NCBI GenBank assembly: GCA_964369385.1 | Contig: CAYJEY010000001.1 | Span: 248,001-312,000 of the forward strand | Direction of reading: 5' to 3' | From: CALVGQ01 sp964369385 | GTDB taxonomy: Bacteria > Bacillota_I > Bacilli_A > Erysipelotrichales > Erysipelotrichaceae | DNA: 64,000 nucleotides | Part shown: in pieces, positions 7,722-16,006 of the stretch | How the letters are laid out: every line of letters begins with the position of its first letter | Position numbering within the stretch: the first letter of the stretch is position 1 | The notes under the pieces: model-generated | Databases searched by the model: none | Told to the model about the DNA's origin: nothing | Seen by the model: only the letters and a program-made list of their open reading frames with translations | Translations under genes and position numbers: made by a program

Positions 7722-8396
7722 ATGAAGATTAACATAGCGATTGATGGTCCAAGTGCAGCGGGTAAAAGTACTGTTGCAAAGCATTTGGCAAAAACTATGA
7801 ATTATGTACATCTAGATACTGGGGCGATGTATCGCTGTGTTGCCTACAAGGCTTTATCTAACAAGATTGATTTACAAAATGAAGTAGCTTTAGTTCAAAT
7901 GTTAATGAAAACAACGATTGAACTTACAAGTGATGGAAAAGTTATTCTTGATGGAAAAGACGTGTCTAGTGAAATAAGATTGAATGAAGTATCAATGAAT
8001 TCATCAATAGTCTCAGCTCATGTGAAGGTGCGTGAGTATCTTGTTAAATTACAACAAGATATGGCAAAATCCAAAGGAGTAATTATGGATGGACGAGATA
8101 TTGGTACGGTTGTATTAAAAGATGCAGAATGTAAGATATTTCTAGTGGCTAGTCCTGAGACAAGAGCATTGAGACGTCACAAAGAAAACATTGAAAAATC
8201 AATTAAAAGTGATTTGAATCAAATTAAGAGGGAAATAATTGCGAGGGATTATCAAGATATGAACCGGAAGTATTCTCCACTTACAAAAGCATCGGATGCA
8301 ATTGAAGTCGATGCTTCCAATATGAGTGTGAATGAAGTAGCAGATACGATTTTTAATATAGTTAAACGTATCTTAAAGGAGGTACAACATGATTGA
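7722..8396 (+). CDS. cmk: cytidylate kinase
   Basis: A 224-residue (d)CMP kinase that phosphorylates CMP and dCMP with ATP for nucleotide and phospholipid synthesis. It has P-loop DGPSAAGKST near residue 8, the nucleotide-binding DTGAMYR, MDGRDIGTVV and the lid segment REIIARDYQDMNR. ATG 7722 follows GTGAGGT. It overlaps der by eight bases, and the cmk-der-gpsA order matches Bacillus without rpsA/ypfD. Confidence 0.94.
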   Translation: MKINIAIDGPSAAGKSTVAKHLAKTMNYVHLDTGAMYRCVAYKALSNKIDLQNEVALVQMLMKTTIELTSDGKVILDGKDVSSEIRLNEVSMNSSIVSAHVKVREYLVKLQQDMAKSKGVIMDGRDIGTVVLKDAECKIFLVASPETRALRRHKENIEKSIKSDLNQIKREIIARDYQDMNRKYSPLTKASDAIEVDASNMSVNEVADTIFNIVKRILKEVQHD

Positions 8397-9699
8397 TGGA
8401 GTTTTAGCGATAGTTGGTCGCCCAAATGTAGGAAAATCAACAGTATTTAATCGAATTGTGGGAGAAAGGGTATCAATTGTCGAAGATACACCTGGAGTTA
8501 CTCGTGATCGAATTTATGGGAAATGTGAATGGTTAACGAGAAACCTACGTGTTATTGATACTGGAGGAATTCAGTTGATTGATCAGCCGTTCCAAGTTGA
8601 AATTAAGGCACAAGTAGAAATCGCAATTGAAGAAGCTGATGTTATTTTATTTGTGGTTAATGGGAGAGATGGAATTACATATGATGATGAATTTATTGCA
8701 CGTATGTTAGCTAAAACGGATAAACCAGTATTATTGCTTGTAAATAAAATTGATGATACACATCTAATTGATAACATTTATGAGTTTTATTCACTTGGTT
8801 TGGATGCAACTCCAATTGCAGTAAGTGGTGTTCATGGTATCGGTGTTGGTGATGTCCTTGATGAGTGTATCGCAAAATTACCAACAAAAAAACAAAAGGA
8901 ACATAGTAATGCAATTTCTTTTGCGTTAATTGGACGACCAAATGTAGGGAAATCTAGTTTAGTAAATGCTATATTAAATGAAGAACGTGTTATTGTTAGT
9001 GAAATTGAAGGAACAACTAGGGATGCTGTCGATACAGCATTTACAAAAGATGGTAATGATTATGTTGTAATTGATACTGCTGGAATTCGTAAACGCGGTA
9101 AAATTTATGAAAACATTGAAAAATACTCAGTTTTACGTGCGATGAGTGCGATTGAGCGTGCAGATGTTGTGTTGTTCTTAATTGATGGTGAAGCGGGAGT
9201 ACGCGAACAAGATAAGCACGTTGCTGGATATGCTCATGAAGCAGGAAAGCCAATTATTATTGTATATAATAAGTGGGATCAAGTTGAAAAAGATGATAAA
9301 ACTATGCATAAAATTACAGAGCGCATTCGTACTGATTTTGTTTATCTTACATATGCACCGGTGGCATTTGTTAGTGCATTGACAAAACAAAGAGTGCATA
9401 CGCTATTTCCACTAATTGAAGAAGTATACAACTATTCTAAATTACGTATTGCTACAAATGTACTAAATGAAGTTGTATTAGATGCTCAACTTATTACACC
9501 AGCACCGACACACAATGGAAAACGTTGTAAAATTTACTATGCTTCGCAAGTTGCAGTATCTCCGCCAACATTTATTTTGTTTGTTAATGATACAGAGTTA
9601 ATGCACTTTAGTTACCAAAGATATATAGAAAACAGTATTCGTAATGCCTTTGAATTTACTGGATCACCAATCCATATTATGATAAGGAAGCGTGACTAA
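8389..9699 (+). CDS. der: ribosome biogenesis GTPase Der (EngA)
   Basis: A 436-residue double-GTPase for 50S ribosome maturation. G-domain 1 has GRPNVGKSTVFN, DTPGVTRD, DTGG and NKID. G-domain 2 has GRPNVGKSSLVN, EGTTRD, DTAG and NKWD. A C-terminal KH-like domain ends the protein (about 350-436). The start overlaps cmk and follows AAAGGAGG at 8375-8382. Confidence 0.96.
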   Translation: MIDGVLAIVGRPNVGKSTVFNRIVGERVSIVEDTPGVTRDRIYGKCEWLTRNLRVIDTGGIQLIDQPFQVEIKAQVEIAIEEADVILFVVNGRDGITYDDEFIARMLAKTDKPVLLLVNKIDDTHLIDNIYEFYSLGLDATPIAVSGVHGIGVGDVLDECIAKLPTKKQKEHSNAISFALIGRPNVGKSSLVNAILNEERVIVSEIEGTTRDAVDTAFTKDGNDYVVIDTAGIRKRGKIYENIEKYSVLRAMSAIERADVVLFLIDGEAGVREQDKHVAGYAHEAGKPIIIVYNKWDQVEKDDKTMHKITERIRTDFVYLTYAPVAFVSALTKQRVHTLFPLIEEVYNYSKLRIATNVLNEVVLDAQLITPAPTHNGKRCKIYYASQVAVSPPTFILFVNDTELMHFSYQRYIENSIRNAFEFTGSPIHIMIRKRD

Positions 9700-9700
9700 C

Positions 9701-10693
9701 ATGAAATTAGGTGTTTTAGGAAGTGGTAGCTGGGGTACAGCACTCGCACAAGTTGCATTAGATAATCACATTGAAACACTAATTTGGGGAAGAACACCAG
9801 AAAGAATTGAAGAAATTAATTTTAAAAAGACTAATCAACTATATTTTCCAAATGTATTATTACACACTAAAATGAAAGCAACACTCAAGATGAGTGAATT
9901 AGCCGACTGTGATATTTTTCTTTTATCGGTACCTGTTTCAGAAGTTGAAGGGGTATGCGAAAAGTTGAATGAAGTGATTACTAAGCCGAGTATTATAATT
10001 AATGTTGCTAAGGGGTTTCATCCAATCACACATGAGAGAGTAAGCGAAGTTATTCGTCGAGTAGTTAAGGATGAATATTTGATTGATGTTGTTTCACTTA
10101 TTGGACCAAGTCATGCAGAAGAAGTAGTACTTCGTCAAATGACACTGCTTAATGCGGTGTGTGAAAACGAAAAAGTTGCAAATTTTATTCAAACCCAGTT
10201 TTCAAATGATTACTTTCGTGTTTATCGCAATACTGATGTAATTGGAGCCGAAATTGGTGCAGCGGTAAAAAATGTGATGGCTATTGCAAGCGGAGTAGTT
10301 CAAGGTGTTGGTCAAGGTGATAATGCACGTGCTGCGCTGATGACTAGAGGTCTAGCTGAAATGGCGAGATTTGGTACGTTTTTCGGAGGGAAATCAGAAA
10401 CTTATTTAGGGTTATGTGGAGTAGGTGATTTGATTGTTACTTGTACATCAATTCATTCACGTAATTTCCAAGCAGGGCTAAAGATTGGTAATGATAATAG
10501 TTCATCAGTGTTTTGGAAAGAGAATAAAAAGACAGTCGAAGGTATCAAGACTGCGAAGGTCGTTCATGAGATTGCCAATAAATATGGTATTTCTATGCCG
10601 ATAACTGAACAAGTTTATCGTGTGCTTTATGAGGGGCAAACTCCAACTGAGTCACTTGTTGAGTTAATGACAAGAGAATTAAAATCAGAATAG
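9701..10693 (+). CDS. gpsA: glycerol-3-phosphate dehydrogenase [NAD(P)+]
   Basis: Reduces dihydroxyacetone phosphate to sn-glycerol-3-phosphate for phospholipid synthesis; 330 residues. It shows the Rossmann motif GSGSWGTALA at the N-terminus, the catalytic lysine in AAVKNVMAIA, and GLAEMARFG and CGVGDLIVTC of the C-terminal helical domain. ATG 9701 was chosen over GTG 9692, which lies too close to AAGGAAG. The terminator at 10700 closes the cmk-der-gpsA unit. Confidence 0.95.
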   Translation: MKLGVLGSGSWGTALAQVALDNHIETLIWGRTPERIEEINFKKTNQLYFPNVLLHTKMKATLKMSELADCDIFLLSVPVSEVEGVCEKLNEVITKPSIIINVAKGFHPITHERVSEVIRRVVKDEYLIDVVSLIGPSHAEEVVLRQMTLLNAVCENEKVANFIQTQFSNDYFRVYRNTDVIGAEIGAAVKNVMAIASGVVQGVGQGDNARAALMTRGLAEMARFGTFFGGKSETYLGLCGVGDLIVTCTSIHSRNFQAGLKIGNDNSSSVFWKENKKTVEGIKTAKVVHEIANKYGISMPITEQVYRVLYEGQTPTESLVELMTRELKSE

Positions 10694-10699
10694 ATTAAC

Positions 10700-10728
10700 A
10701 AAACTCGCTTTTTGGCGAGTTTTATTAT
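10700..10728 (+). terminator. intrinsic terminator after gpsA
   Basis: AAAACTCGC and GCGAGTTT arms around a T-rich loop, followed by TTTATT. Confidence 0.8.
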
Positions 10729-10860
10729 GTAATAAGGCGCTATTCTTGAGTTAAGATTAACGTCGATAAGTATATTTTCAATTTTCTAAAATTTTCATTA
10801 GCTAATATTCTTTCTTTTAAAATGTATGTTATGATGTGCGTGAAATAAAGGGAGTAACAT

Positions 10861-11345
10861 ACGCAAAGAAGTATTATTGATTTAGGAAAAGAGGAGTTGG
10901 TACGACTTCATCAAATAGTACCCTTAACACAAATGCATGAATTTTTGCATCACGGTAAGTTCACAACTTATCAGCATTCAATTTATGTAACGTTAACTTG
11001 CTTGAAGATTGCAAGATGGATACCAGGTATAGATATAAAGTCACTTGTGCAAGGTGCTATGCTTCATGATTTTTTTTGTTATGATTGGAAAACGTATGGG
11101 AAAGTCATGGGAAAGAACATCCTGTAATTGCACTTGTAAGGAGTCTTGACTATATTGTATTATCTGAGATAAGTCAAAATATGATTCTCTCACATATGCG
11201 GCCAGAAACACCTGATAAACGACCACCGTGTAAAGAAGCCTGGTTATTATGTGTTGTCGATAAGATATGTGCAACTAAGGAATTGCTAGGGCGGACTAAT
11301 AGTTTAATAAACTACGAAATTGACATGTATTTTGATGTTGATTAA
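10861..11345 (+). pseudogene. HD-domain phosphohydrolase broken by a frameshift
   Basis: Two overlapping frames together match one HD-domain hydrolase. Frame 1 (TTG 10897 to 11127) carries TTYQHSIYV, LVQGAMLHDFFCYDW. The other frame (from 11085 to 11345) continues with SHGKEHPVIAL, SHMRPETPDKRPPCKEAW and VVDKICATKELL. Moving from the first to the second needs a -1 shift just after DW. One extra A in the run at 11089-11092 would restore a single frame. The 5' end is also poor: no ATG, and the only start candidate (TTG) touches GAGGAG. A decayed gene or a sequencing indel are both possible. Confidence 0.65.
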
Positions 11346-11394
11346 GTCTGTTTGTATAGATTATTAATCAATTTTTCATACATTATAAAAAATA

Positions 11395-11448
11395 GGTTCA
11401 GAAATATAAGTTATTTGTTAAATTTATATCAAACTGAGTCTTTTTTTA
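11395..11448 (+). terminator. possible terminator before the hydrogenase promoter
   Basis: GGTTCAG at 11395-11401 can pair with CTGAGTC at 11434-11440 (one wobble), followed by seven T. The 32-base loop makes it weak. Confidence 0.35.
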
Positions 11449-11477
11449 TTGATGTATATTCTGTAATCGTTTACAAT
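11449..11477 (+). promoter_or_regulatory. hydrogenase operon promoter with overlapping CcpA cre site
   Basis: TTGATG at 11449-11454 and TACAAT at 11472-11477 are 17 bases apart, a good sigma-A promoter. TGTAATCGTTTACA at 11462-11475 is a perfect inverted repeat around CG and fits the CcpA consensus TGNAANCGNTNNCA. It covers the spacer and most of the -10, a position expected to give catabolite repression. About 130 bases of untranslated leader follow, in which I see no known riboswitch. Confidence 0.65.
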
Positions 11478-11610
11478 GAATATGTACGGATATTTTGATA
11501 AAACCTAAATTGCATTTATAATTTTGTTTGTTTTTTCAAATATTCTGAAAATTCAATCTCAACTAGAAATCTAATTGTATTGAATAACACTAAAGAAGGA
11601 GGAGAAGTTA

Positions 11611-12093
11611 GTGAAAAAATTAAGCCGTGAGTCATTAGCACAAATCGATGAAATCGTAGCTAAGCACACTGGAAGAATGGGACCTGTTAAACTTATGCTA
11701 CATGATGTTCAGCATGATTTAGGTTACATTCCATTTGAAGCTATGGAAAAGATTTCAATTGCAACAGGTGCATCTGTTGCGGATGTGTATGGAGTAGTTA
11801 CTTTTTACACACAGTTTACTACGGAACCAAAAGGGAAACATATTGTAAATGTCTGTATGGGGACTGCGTGTTATGTAAAAGGAGCGCAAAAAATCTTAGA
11901 CAAGATTGCTTCAATTACAAACTGCGCAGTGAATGGAACAAGTAGTGATGGATTGTTTTCGATTGATGCAACGCGTTGTATTGGGGCGTGCGGACTTGCT
12001 CCAGCAGTTGTATTAAATGGAAAAGTGTTTGGAAATGTAGACGAAAACGAAACTGTAATTGATGAAATTGTTGCCTTATTAGCAGCGAAGTAA
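11611..12093 (+). CDS. hndA: NAD-linked [FeFe] hydrogenase subunit A (NuoE-like)
   Basis: A 160-residue thioredoxin-like [2Fe-2S] protein of the NuoE/HndA/HydC family. The cluster ligands are C82, C87, C123 and C127 (VCMGTACYVKG and CIGACGLAP). An N-terminal helical bundle occupies about residues 5-75. It passes electrons between the NuoF-like subunit and the hydrogenase in a complex of the HndABCD type. GTG or TTG starts are not needed: an in-frame GTG begins the gene at 11611 after AAGGAGGAG. It is the first gene of the operon and is separated from its partners HndB, C and D by six regulatory-type genes. Confidence 0.9.
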   Translation: MKKLSRESLAQIDEIVAKHTGRMGPVKLMLHDVQHDLGYIPFEAMEKISIATGASVADVYGVVTFYTQFTTEPKGKHIVNVCMGTACYVKGAQKILDKIASITNCAVNGTSSDGLFSIDATRCIGACGLAPAVVLNGKVFGNVDENETVIDEIVALLAAK

Positions 12094-12097
12094 GATT

Positions 12098-12460
12098 ATG
12101 AAACTTCAAGAGATAGCTCAAAAGCTAAGCGCAGAAATAATCTGTGTAGGTGATGAACGACTGATGGAATACGACTATAAGTATGCATTTGCGACTGATT
12201 TAATGAGTGATGCTCTAGCAATGATTCAAACTGCAAATGAAAGTACTGTATTGCTTACAGGATTAGTAAATATGCAGTCTTTGCGCACTGCTGAAATGTT
12301 AGATATTCGACTTGTTGTGTATGTAAGATCAAAACCAATTACTGATGATTTGATTCAGTTAGCAAAGGAAATGCAAATCGCATTGTTAGTAAGTGATTAT
12401 AGTATGTATGAAGCGTCAGGCCGATTATATATTGCGGGCTTGCAGTCGTTTAAGCAATGA
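12098..12460 (+). CDS. DRTGG-domain protein 1 of the hydrogenase operon
   Basis: A 120-residue protein resembling the stand-alone DRTGG domain, a small alpha/beta regulatory domain also found in phosphotransacetylase and CBS-DRTGG proteins. Visible features are the central ALAMIQTANESTVLLTGL, VVYVRSKPITDDLIQLAKE and the conserved end SDYSMYEASGRLYIAGL. Function unknown. It starts five bases after hndA and overlaps the next gene by four. Such domains often accompany hydrogenase genes in clostridia. Confidence 0.72.
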   Translation: MKLQEIAQKLSAEIICVGDERLMEYDYKYAFATDLMSDALAMIQTANESTVLLTGLVNMQSLRTAEMLDIRLVVYVRSKPITDDLIQLAKEMQIALLVSDYSMYEASGRLYIAGLQSFKQ

Positions 12461-12870
12461 ATTTAGAATTTCAAGTCAAAAGTGAAGATTATGTCAATGC
12501 AGGAAAAATATCTAGTCAAGTGAAACAAACACTGAAACACATAGGTGTATCTAATGATATATTAAGAAGAGTAGCTGTTGCATGTTATGAGGCTGAAATT
12601 AACATGGTCATTCATTCTTTAGGAGGAAACATCACGTTTCAACTTCAAGAAGTTGGAAGTTTAAAATTAACTTTCCATGATTTTGGACCAGGTATTCCAA
12701 ATATTGAAAAAGCGATGACTCCTGGATTTTCTACGGCAAGTCAAAGGGCACGAGAATTTGGTTTTGGTGCAGGAATGGGGTTGCCGAATATTAAACGTGT
12801 TTGTGATGTGTTTGATATTAAGAGTGGCGAAAATGGAACTATCTTAACGATCGGATTTAATTTAGTATAA
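12457..12870 (+). CDS. RsbW/SpoIIAB-like anti-sigma kinase (GHKL ATPase)
   Basis: A 137-residue GHKL ATPase of the RsbW/SpoIIAB class. The N box is EAEIN with catalytic Glu45 and Asn49, G1 is DFGPGIPN at 75-82, G2 is GFGAGMGLPN at 102-111. These match serine kinases that phosphorylate STAS-domain antagonists and can hold a sigma factor. No STAS protein, PP2C phosphatase or sigma factor is encoded nearby, so its partner is unknown. The start overlaps DRTGG protein 1 and the stop shares a base with the next ATG. Confidence 0.82.
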   Translation: MNLEFQVKSEDYVNAGKISSQVKQTLKHIGVSNDILRRVAVACYEAEINMVIHSLGGNITFQLQEVGSLKLTFHDFGPGIPNIEKAMTPGFSTASQRAREFGFGAGMGLPNIKRVCDVFDIKSGENGTILTIGFNLV

Positions 12871-14051
12871 TGAAGACAGCAATTTCTTATACACTAGCTA
12901 AGTGTTCAAAATGTATGAAGTGTTTGCGCATATGTCCAACAAATGCAATTTCAATAACAAATGGAAGAGTACAAATTAATCAAGAATTATGTATTAATTG
13001 TGGTCAATGTATCAAGGTTTGTCAAAGTCTAGGATTGCAAGCAAAAGGAAGTACGCTTTCTGACGTGTTGCAATATGATTATTCAATCGCTTTAGTACCA
13101 AGTGTTATTTATGCGAATTGTAAGAGTGCTCAGCAAATTAGTGAGGTTAGTGATGCGATTTTAGCATGTGGATTCAATGAGGTTTATGAGATGAGTCAAA
13201 TTGAGTCATCTGTCGTGAATGAATTGAATAAACGCATAGAAAAACAATCATTTAATCCAAAAATATCATCTTTTTGTCCTGTTGTGAATCGGCTGATACA
13301 AGTAAAATATCCAATGCTTGTTGATAAAATTATTGATTTAGATTATCCACATGTGATTGCGGCAAGACTTCTTCGGAAGAAATATGAACACCTAAATAAT
13401 GTAGGGATTTTCTACTTTAGTGAATGCGTTGGTAAATTAGTCATTGCTAAATATCCATATGGCGATTCTATGTGTGAGATTGATCATGCGTTATCGATTG
13501 GAGATATATTTCCGACAATCAATCGAAATCGGAAATCAACAGATTATCCATCATGTTTATCAAAGCAAGGCATAGAAAGCACATGTATGAAGTTTGAAGT
13601 TGATCACGGAAAAACCATTGCTCATATTGACTCAATGAGCAAAGTTCAAGAGGTACTTGAACTTTGTGAGTTTTCACAGCTTAATAGTTATGACTATTTA
13701 AGTTGCTCATACTGTTCGAATGGATGTGTTGGTGGAAACTTACTATGGGGAAATGCTTATGAGTCACAAAAAAATGTGTTTACTCAAATAGAATATGGTA
13801 ATCAGCAATTAGCTGACTTATCTGCAATCAATCTTACTAGACATTCAATGGGGATGCGACCTTCAATTTTATCAATGGGAGAGCGCATTAAAATGTTTAA
13901 ACAAGTAAATGATGTTTTAGAAACATTACCACAATTTGATTGTGGGGCATGTGGTTTTGCGAGTTGTCGACAAATGGCAGAACAAATCGTGCTTAATCAA
14001 AAAGAACGTTGCGATTGTAGAATACTAAATGAAGACGAGGGAAGCAAATGA
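12870..14051 (+). CDS. Fe-S hydrogenase-like sensor or electron-transfer protein
   Basis: 393 residues. Two N-terminal [4Fe-4S] motifs use C12/C15/C18/C22 and C41/C44/C47/C51. A region related to the hydrogenase large-subunit C-terminal domain follows (about 75-320), with degenerate H-cluster loops: SSFCPVVN in place of TSCxP, SECVGK in place of MPCxxK, and CSNGCVGGN retaining the last cysteines. A final FeS domain carries C358, C361, C366 and C381 or C383. Loss of L1 cysteines suggests it is not a catalytic hydrogenase. Longer relatives add a PAS and phosphatase domain, which is absent here. A redox-sensing role is inferred from the neighbours. Confidence 0.82.
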   Translation: MKTAISYTLAKCSKCMKCLRICPTNAISITNGRVQINQELCINCGQCIKVCQSLGLQAKGSTLSDVLQYDYSIALVPSVIYANCKSAQQISEVSDAILACGFNEVYEMSQIESSVVNELNKRIEKQSFNPKISSFCPVVNRLIQVKYPMLVDKIIDLDYPHVIAARLLRKKYEHLNNVGIFYFSECVGKLVIAKYPYGDSMCEIDHALSIGDIFPTINRNRKSTDYPSCLSKQGIESTCMKFEVDHGKTIAHIDSMSKVQEVLELCEFSQLNSYDYLSCSYCSNGCVGGNLLWGNAYESQKNVFTQIEYGNQQLADLSAINLTRHSMGMRPSILSMGERIKMFKQVNDVLETLPQFDCGACGFASCRQMAEQIVLNQKERCDCRILNEDEGSK

Positions 14052-14380
14052 AAATAAATGAATTATTAGATGAAACTAAATGGGAATTGCTTGTAAATAA
14101 CGTGGACCTAAACAAAGAAGTACATGGTTGTTTTAGCGGAGATTTGTTGAGTTGGGTAATGGCGAATGGTGAAACAGATCAAGCATGGGTCACAGTTCAA
14201 GGTCACTTAAATGTGATTGCGGTTGCAGTTCTTTGCGAATTTAGTTGTGTAATTGTAGCTCATGGAGCAGTGGTTGAACAAGATGTAATTGATAAAGCTC
14301 AAAGTGAAAACTTAATTTTGATTCGATCATCATTGAGCTCGTACGAAGTTGTAAAAAAACTCGTAGCTTTAGGTGTGTAA
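14048..14380 (+). CDS. DRTGG-domain protein 2 of the hydrogenase operon
   Basis: A 110-residue small alpha/beta protein in the DRTGG family. It has CFSGDLLSWVMANGETDQAWVTVQGHLNVIAVAVL and ends with ILIRSSLSSYEVVKKL. It overlaps its upstream neighbour by four bases and shares a base with the next start. The pair of DRTGG proteins flanks the RsbW-like and Fe-S proteins, suggesting a shared complex, but no biochemical role is known. Confidence 0.7.
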   Translation: MKINELLDETKWELLVNNVDLNKEVHGCFSGDLLSWVMANGETDQAWVTVQGHLNVIAVAVLCEFSCVIVAHGAVVEQDVIDKAQSENLILIRSSLSSYEVVKKLVALGV

Positions 14381-15078
14381 TGAAATTTTATGACTTGCAT
14401 ATGCATTCTTGCTTATCACCATGTGGGGATGAGTTAATGACACCTAATAATATTGTCAATATGGCTAAGTTAAAAGGATTAGATCTTATTTCAGTGAGTG
14501 ATCATAATTCGATGAAACAACAGAAAAGTCTTATTAACTGTGCAAAAAAAGTAAAACTTGACTATTTAATAGGGGTTGAGTTACAAACAAAAGAAGAAGT
14601 GCATGTGTTAGCTTACTTTAGTGATCAAAATGTGATTGATGTTTTTCAAGATTGGATTGATTGTCACTTAGTAAAAATGAAAAATAAACCTGATTTCTTT
14701 GGACATCAACTTATTTTAGATGAGTTAGATGAAGTTGTTGATGAAGAAGAGTGGTTGTTGATTAATTCGCTTGATACGGACTTAGAGGCAACAATTCAAG
14801 CTATACATGAGCATCATGGAATTGTAGTGCTTGCTCATGTAATGAATAAAATGAATGGGATTATGACTCAACTTGGGTTTATCCCACCTGGTTTAGATTA
14901 TGATGGAGTTGAAGTTACTGATTTATCACATGTTGCACTTGTAAAAGAAAGAAACCCATGGATTTCTTGTGATTTATGGTTGTGTAACTCTGATGCTCAT
15001 CAGTTGATTGATATTCATGAAAATGAATATACAATTTCAAGTGACGAAGAAAGAAAACTTGGAGGACAAAAATCATGA
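14380..15078 (+). CDS. PHP-domain phosphoesterase
   Basis: A 232-residue PHP protein. It shows metal-binding DLHMHS (His7, His9), SVSDHNS, the glutamate in GVELQT, the histidine in LAHVMN and the terminal NSDAH, so a complete trinuclear metal site is likely. The motif SCLSPCGDELMTP is typical of stand-alone PHP proteins near hydrogenase genes. The substrate is unknown; nucleoside phosphates or a regulatory phosphoprotein are possible. It overlaps the next gene by four bases. Confidence 0.8.
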   Translation: MKFYDLHMHSCLSPCGDELMTPNNIVNMAKLKGLDLISVSDHNSMKQQKSLINCAKKVKLDYLIGVELQTKEEVHVLAYFSDQNVIDVFQDWIDCHLVKMKNKPDFFGHQLILDELDEVVDEEEWLLINSLDTDLEATIQAIHEHHGIVVLAHVMNKMNGIMTQLGFIPPGLDYDGVEVTDLSHVALVKERNPWISCDLWLCNSDAHQLIDIHENEYTISSDEERKLGGQKS

Positions 15079-15617
15079 TGCAGGATTTCTCAATGTATGT
15101 ACTTGATATTGCGATGAATGCTGTTGCGGCGAACTCGAATAAAATCATCGTTGAAATTGTAGATTCTTTAAAACATAACTATGTTTCATTGCAAATTATT
15201 GATAATGGAAAAGGAATGAGTAAAGAAACACAAGAAAGAGTATTAAATCCATTTTATACTAGTCGTACGACAAGGAAAGTAGGATTGGGGATTCCGTTTC
15301 TAAAAAGTTTAGCTGATTGTTGTAATGGTTGTTTTAGCTTAACGTCTAAAGTAGGCGAAGGAACTACTATTGGTGTGAAATATCAAAGAGATCACTGGGA
15401 TGCACCACCACTTGGACGTATTTCAGAGTCTATCGTCACTCTTATACAAGGGAGTGAGGACATTCATTGGATATTTTCTTATACAAGTGATCGAGGTACA
15501 TTTGAATTAGATACAAACCAAATTAAAGGAATGCTTGAAGGTGTTAGTATATGTGAGCCTAGCATTATTGTTTGGTTAAAAGAATATATGATTGAACAGT
15601 TAGAACTATTAAAATAA
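15075..15617 (+). CDS. GHKL ATPase without a phosphoacceptor domain
   Basis: A 180-residue histidine-kinase-like ATPase domain. It has N box DIAMNAVAANS, G1 IDNGKGM, F box NPFYTSRTT and G2 GLGIPFLK. There is no dimerisation and histidine phosphotransfer domain, no sensor and no transmembrane segment. The C-terminal 70 residues are unassigned. It may phosphorylate another protein in this cassette or act as an ATP-driven conformational switch. ATG 15075 follows GGAGG at 15061. Confidence 0.78.
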   Translation: MMQDFSMYVLDIAMNAVAANSNKIIVEIVDSLKHNYVSLQIIDNGKGMSKETQERVLNPFYTSRTTRKVGLGIPFLKSLADCCNGCFSLTSKVGEGTTIGVKYQRDHWDAPPLGRISESIVTLIQGSEDIHWIFSYTSDRGTFELDTNQIKGMLEGVSICEPSIIVWLKEYMIEQLELLK

Positions 15618-15629
15618 GAGGAGGAACTT

Positions 15630-15995
15630 ATGAAGTCATTAGAAGATTTAAAAAGAATGCGTGATGAGGCAAAGAAACAAGTTGAGTTACGCGATGGTGA
15701 GAAAGATTATCGAGTTGTAGTAGGGATGGCAACATGTGGAATAGCTTCAGGCGCACGTCCAGTATTAAGTGCATTAGTTGAAGATACTGCTCGCTTTGGA
15801 TACAACTGTGTTGTAACACAAACTGGATGTATCGGAATGTGTACACTTGAACCAATTGTAGAAGTGTACAATAAAGATGGTGAAAAAACAACATACTGTA
15901 AAGTAACAGCAGAAACTGCAAGAAGAATTTTAAAAGAGCACGTAGGTGAAGGGCATCCAGTTGCTGAATTCACAGTTGCTAACTATAGCAAATAG
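15630..15995 (+). CDS. hndB: NAD-linked [FeFe] hydrogenase subunit B, [2Fe-2S] protein
   Basis: A 121-residue thioredoxin-like [2Fe-2S] ferredoxin of the HndB type. The ligands are visible in MATCGIASGA and TGCIGMC. In the HndABCD complex this subunit carries one cluster near the NADH-oxidising module. It has a strong binding site (GAGGAGG) and lies 12 bases after the ATPase gene and 11 before hndC. Confidence 0.85.
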   Translation: MKSLEDLKRMRDEAKKQVELRDGEKDYRVVVGMATCGIASGARPVLSALVEDTARFGYNCVVTQTGCIGMCTLEPIVEVYNKDGEKTTYCKVTAETARRILKEHVGEGHPVAEFTVANYSK

Positions 15996-16006
15996 AGGGG
16001 AATATT

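Noticed and set aside
11069..11082. Eight-T run as a programmed -1 slippage site in the HD gene
   Set aside because: A -1 shift at the T run leads at once to TGA at 11082-11084, so it cannot join the two halves. The change must occur after the DW codons.
11041..11274. Reverse-strand frames over the HD pseudogene and hydrogenase genes
   Set aside because: Composition and lack of binding sites show that these are shadows of the forward genes.
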